A stretch of 13,346 nt of DNA, from positions 1 through 13,346 of the forward strand of contig CATZIC010000054.1 of NCBI GenBank assembly GCA_958419945.1, read 5' to 3'. Below the pieces are notes generated by a model. That model ran no database searches, was not told the origin of the DNA, and saw only the letters and a list, made by a program, of their open reading frames with translations. This DNA comes from an uncultured Clostridia bacterium (lineage in GTDB: Bacteria; Bacillota; Clostridia; Christensenellales; Borkfalkiaceae). The number at the start of each line of letters is the position of its first letter. The first letter of the stretch is position 1. Made by a program: the position numbers and the translations under genes. Below are positions 11,084 through 13,346 of this stretch, piece by piece.

Positions 11084-11130
11084 ATCTCTTATAAATTATG
11101 TTAAAACAAATTTTTAATTAAGTCTGTTTA

Positions 11131-12387
11131 TTATTTGGATTTTTTAAAAACCGTTTTAAGAATTTGGCCGAGTTTAGGTTGGGTGCCGTACATCAAAACG
11201 CCCACACGGTAGATTTTGGCAGACAAAAATCCCGCCCCTATCACTGAAGCAATCAATATCACGATAGAAATAACGATTTCATACCAAGGCACCACGCTCA
11301 TAGCGATTCTTGTAAACATAGCCATCGGCGAGGTAAACGGAATGTAAGAGCAAATCTTCATTGCAACGTTGTCCACACTTCCGCTCGTCATCGAAAATAC
11401 GACGATCATAAACGCAATAATAAACAAGAACGTAATCGGCATTACCGAAGTATTTATGTCTTCGAGCTTTGAAGCGGTCGAGCCGATAGCGCCGTACAAA
11501 AACGCATAGATCAAGAAGCCGAGCACGAAGAACAGAAGCATATACACGAACAAATCCACGGGAATATCGAACATCGAAAGAATAATCGCATTGTCCCCCC
11601 ATGCCGACTTGTTGATTTTGAAGAACACCAGCGCCGTGCCGAAAATTGCAACAAGCTGTAAAAACCCTGCAAAGCAAGAAGCAAGCACTTTTCCGAACAT
11701 CATTGCGGTGGGCTTAGCACTGGTAATCAAAACTTCCATTGCTCTCGAACTTTTTTCGGTTGCAACGTTTGTCGCGACCATCTGTCCGTACAAAAGTATA
11801 ACCATATAAAGCGCAAAAATCATTATATACGTGTAGAAGAAATTCTGCATTTGATCTTTGCCGAGCGTCGTAACAGAACCATTGATGCTGACGGACATAA
11901 TCTCCGCCACCTGTTCGGGCGTAAGTCCTGCTTCCTGCATTTTCACAGCCCTGTACGCTTCCTGCAAAACTTCGCTTGCCACGGCGGTGTTTGAGTCGTA
12001 CATGGAAAGATTGTTGACGTAATAGGTGTAGGAATCAAGCCCTTTAAGCACGAAAGCGCATTCCACATTTTCGGAAGTAACCGCGTCTCTGACGTCCGCT
12101 ATTCCGCCCTCGGCAATTTTTACCTCGTAATCACTAAAAGCCGAAGCAAAATATTGTTGCACCGTAGTAGCAAGTTCTGCGTCCGTAGAGTAAACGAGCA
12201 TCACAGGCTTTTCTATATCGCCGCCAGAACCACCGGAACCGTCGTCGCCGTCAAACAACGCCAAAAAGTTAGGTATGCACATTACGATAGCGATAGCAAC
12301 CATTAAAAATATGGTTATGCCCATAAAGATTTTGTTTTTAAGATAACCTTTTAATTCAAATTTAAAAATCGTACCAAACTGTTTCAT
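11131..12387 (-). CDS. ABC-2 type permease subunit, NatB-like
   Basis: 418 aa from the ATG at 12387, which has an AGGTG-like site 4 bases upstream; an earlier start at 12414 would overlap the ATPase gene. It is the membrane half of an exporter. One helix at about 20-42 is followed by a large external domain (about 45-180, with an acidic/glycine linker GDDGSGGSGGD). Further helices lie at about 184-205, 232-256, 276-303, 315-333 and 366-390. The EKSSRAMEVLITS motif (211-223) and SYIPFTSPM (347-355) are typical of the NatB/YhaP branch of ABC-2 permeases. The stop of the ATPase gene lies 7 bases before this start, so they form one operon. Known relatives export Na+ or other small compounds; the substrate here is not determined. 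Confidence 0.9.
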   Translation of the reverse strand: MKQFGTIFKFELKGYLKNKIFMGITIFLMVAIAIVMCIPNFLALFDGDDGSGGSGGDIEKPVMLVYSTDAELATTVQQYFASAFSDYEVKIAEGGIADVRDAVTSENVECAFVLKGLDSYTYYVNNLSMYDSNTAVASEVLQEAYRAVKMQEAGLTPEQVAEIMSVSINGSVTTLGKDQMQNFFYTYIMIFALYMVILLYGQMVATNVATEKSSRAMEVLITSAKPTAMMFGKVLASCFAGFLQLVAIFGTALVFFKINKSAWGDNAIILSMFDIPVDLFVYMLLFFVLGFLIYAFLYGAIGSTASKLEDINTSVMPITFLFIIAFMIVVFSMTSGSVDNVAMKICSYIPFTSPMAMFTRIAMSVVPWYEIVISIVILIASVIGAGFLSAKIYRVGVLMYGTQPKLGQILKTVFKKSK

Positions 12388-12394
12388 ATCGCAC

Positions 12395-13285
12395 CTACTC
12401 GTTGTTTCCCGCATATTCGACGAAAATATCGTTTAGCGTTGGCTCGTAAACCTTAACTTCGTCAACGTCGTAACAATCAATAAGCTTCTGCATTACCTTT
12501 TGCTTGTCGTCCGGGCTTGAAAGCTGAATTAAAAGCGAACCGTCCTCGGCTTTCTTGCAAGATGAGCCGTAGTCCTCCATAATTTTATCTTCACTTAAAG
12601 AGCGCACCGTAAGTTTGTCCCGCACGTAATTTCTTTTTATCTCGTGAAGATCGCCGGAAAGCACCACTTTGCCTTCGTTTAGTATGGCGATGCTGTCGCA
12701 AAATTCCTCTATATAACTCATCTGATGGCTTGAAAACAGAAGAATTTTGCCTTTGCCGATCTGCTCTTTAACCACGTCTTTAAGAAGCATTGCATTTACG
12801 GGATCTAAGCCCGAAAAAGGCTCGTCAAGTATAATAACGTGCGGATCGTGCGCAAGCGCCGTGATAAGCTGAATTTTTTGCTGATTGCCTTTAGACAGCG
12901 TTTCCAGCTTCTTGTTTCTGTACTCCGTCATGCCAAGCCTCGAAAGCCAATAGTCTACCGCTTTTATAGCGTCGGATTTTGTCATGCCCTTAAGCTCCGC
13001 AAAATACACAAGTTGGTCGATTATGACCTTTTTCGGATAAAGGCCACGTTCTTCCGGAAGATACCCAATCCCTATTTTCGTGTAATCGATTTTGTTTCCG
13101 TCAACCAAAATACTGCCGCTGTCTGCAGGAAATACGTCCATAAGTATTCGTATGGAAGTGGTTTTTCCTGCGCCGTTTCTTCCTAAAAGTCCGAAGGCCT
13201 TTCCGCCTTCAGCCTTTAAAGAAACCCCTTTCAATACGGATTTCGCTCCGAATGATTTGTAAATGTCTTTTAATTCAAGAATCAT
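12395..13285 (-). CDS. ABC transporter ATPase subunit, NatA-like
   Basis: 296 aa. The ATG at 13285 is preceded by GGCGGTG. Walker A GRNGAGKTT (35-43), signature LSKGNQQK (130-137, replacing the usual LSGGQ as in many NatA-type subunits), Walker B VIILDEPFSGLDP (150-162) and H-loop H187 in SSHQM are all present. At the Q-loop position the sequence is YLPEERGLYPKK (75-86), with glutamates where Q is usual; this form is common in the NatA/YhaQ group. The C-terminal ~80 residues are the accessory domain, ending with VKVYEPTLNDIFVEYAG. It energises the permease encoded directly downstream. The promoter is probably beyond or at the right edge; none is clear in 13286-13346. Confidence 0.94.
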   Translation of the reverse strand: MILELKDIYKSFGAKSVLKGVSLKAEGGKAFGLLGRNGAGKTTSIRILMDVFPADSGSILVDGNKIDYTKIGIGYLPEERGLYPKKVIIDQLVYFAELKGMTKSDAIKAVDYWLSRLGMTEYRNKKLETLSKGNQQKIQLITALAHDPHVIILDEPFSGLDPVNAMLLKDVVKEQIGKGKILLFSSHQMSYIEEFCDSIAILNEGKVVLSGDLHEIKRNYVRDKLTVRSLSEDKIMEDYGSSCKKAEDGSLLIQLSSPDDKQKVMQKLIDCYDVDEVKVYEPTLNDIFVEYAGNNE

Positions 13286-13346
13286 TTTTCACCGCCTATG
13301 GGTTTTTTAATATTGTTTTTTTCGGTCTGCAGTTTTGTTATCTTAT

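Noticed and set aside
11279..11677. 132-codon minus-strand frame inside the permease gene
   Set aside because: Shadow frame of the well-supported permease; composition and lack of a start site do not support a gene.

Overview
The window looks like chromosomal DNA from an anaerobic Bacillota (Clostridia-type) bacterium, probably a gut-type lineage. The pointers are moderately AT-rich DNA, strong AGGAGG-type ribosome sites, a SipW-dependent-type surface protein, a rubrerythrin, a NifS/NifU pair, a NatAB-type ABC exporter, a PadR regulator and very many short palindromic intergenic repeats. No plasmid, phage or transposase gene is visible, so the genus is not determined.

Layout, left to right. 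(1) 1-618 minus: 5' part of a SipW-dependent-type secreted protein gene that runs off the left edge. (2) 619-2391: a gene-free repeat island with five interspersed repeat families, here called A to E, and an array of small hairpins; part of it (about 1205-1505 and 1546-1853) is a tandem duplication of about 341 bp. (3) 2392-3135 minus: an Sfp-type phosphopantetheinyl transferase carrying two copies of repeat D, one read in frame as protein and one supplying the stop codon. (4) A tRNA-Gln(CTG) with promoter and terminator. (5) Rubrerythrin (minus). (6) A two-helix membrane protein of unknown function (plus). (7) A PadR regulator and an alpha/beta hydrolase overlapping by ATGA, with a palindrome over the promoter. 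(8) A DUF805 membrane protein. (9) A 510-base gap with hairpins and candidate promoters, then a cysteine-rich beta-type protein of unknown function. (10) nifS-nifU (minus), behind a consensus promoter and a structured leader. (11) A second repeat island, about 10320-11040, with families A, B, C and D and a degenerate hairpin array. (12) A NatAB-type ABC exporter (minus) reaching the right edge.

How the genes fit together. NifS supplies sulfur to the NifU scaffold for Fe-S clusters, and rubrerythrin (an iron protein for peroxide defence) fits the same anaerobic iron economy. The PadR-hydrolase pair reads as a self-regulated stress or detoxification operon, and the ABC pair as an ATP-driven exporter. 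The other genes are independent housekeeping or surface genes.

The most unusual content is the repeats. Family D (about 25-46 bp, 12 copies in 13 kb) occurs inside a gene, at a stop codon and as the arms of a terminator-like hairpin. Family C (three copies) can fold into a compact four-way, cloverleaf-like structure whose stem sequences differ between loci while pairing is kept. All structures were worked out by eye without folding software, and all family assignments come from motif recognition without database searches.
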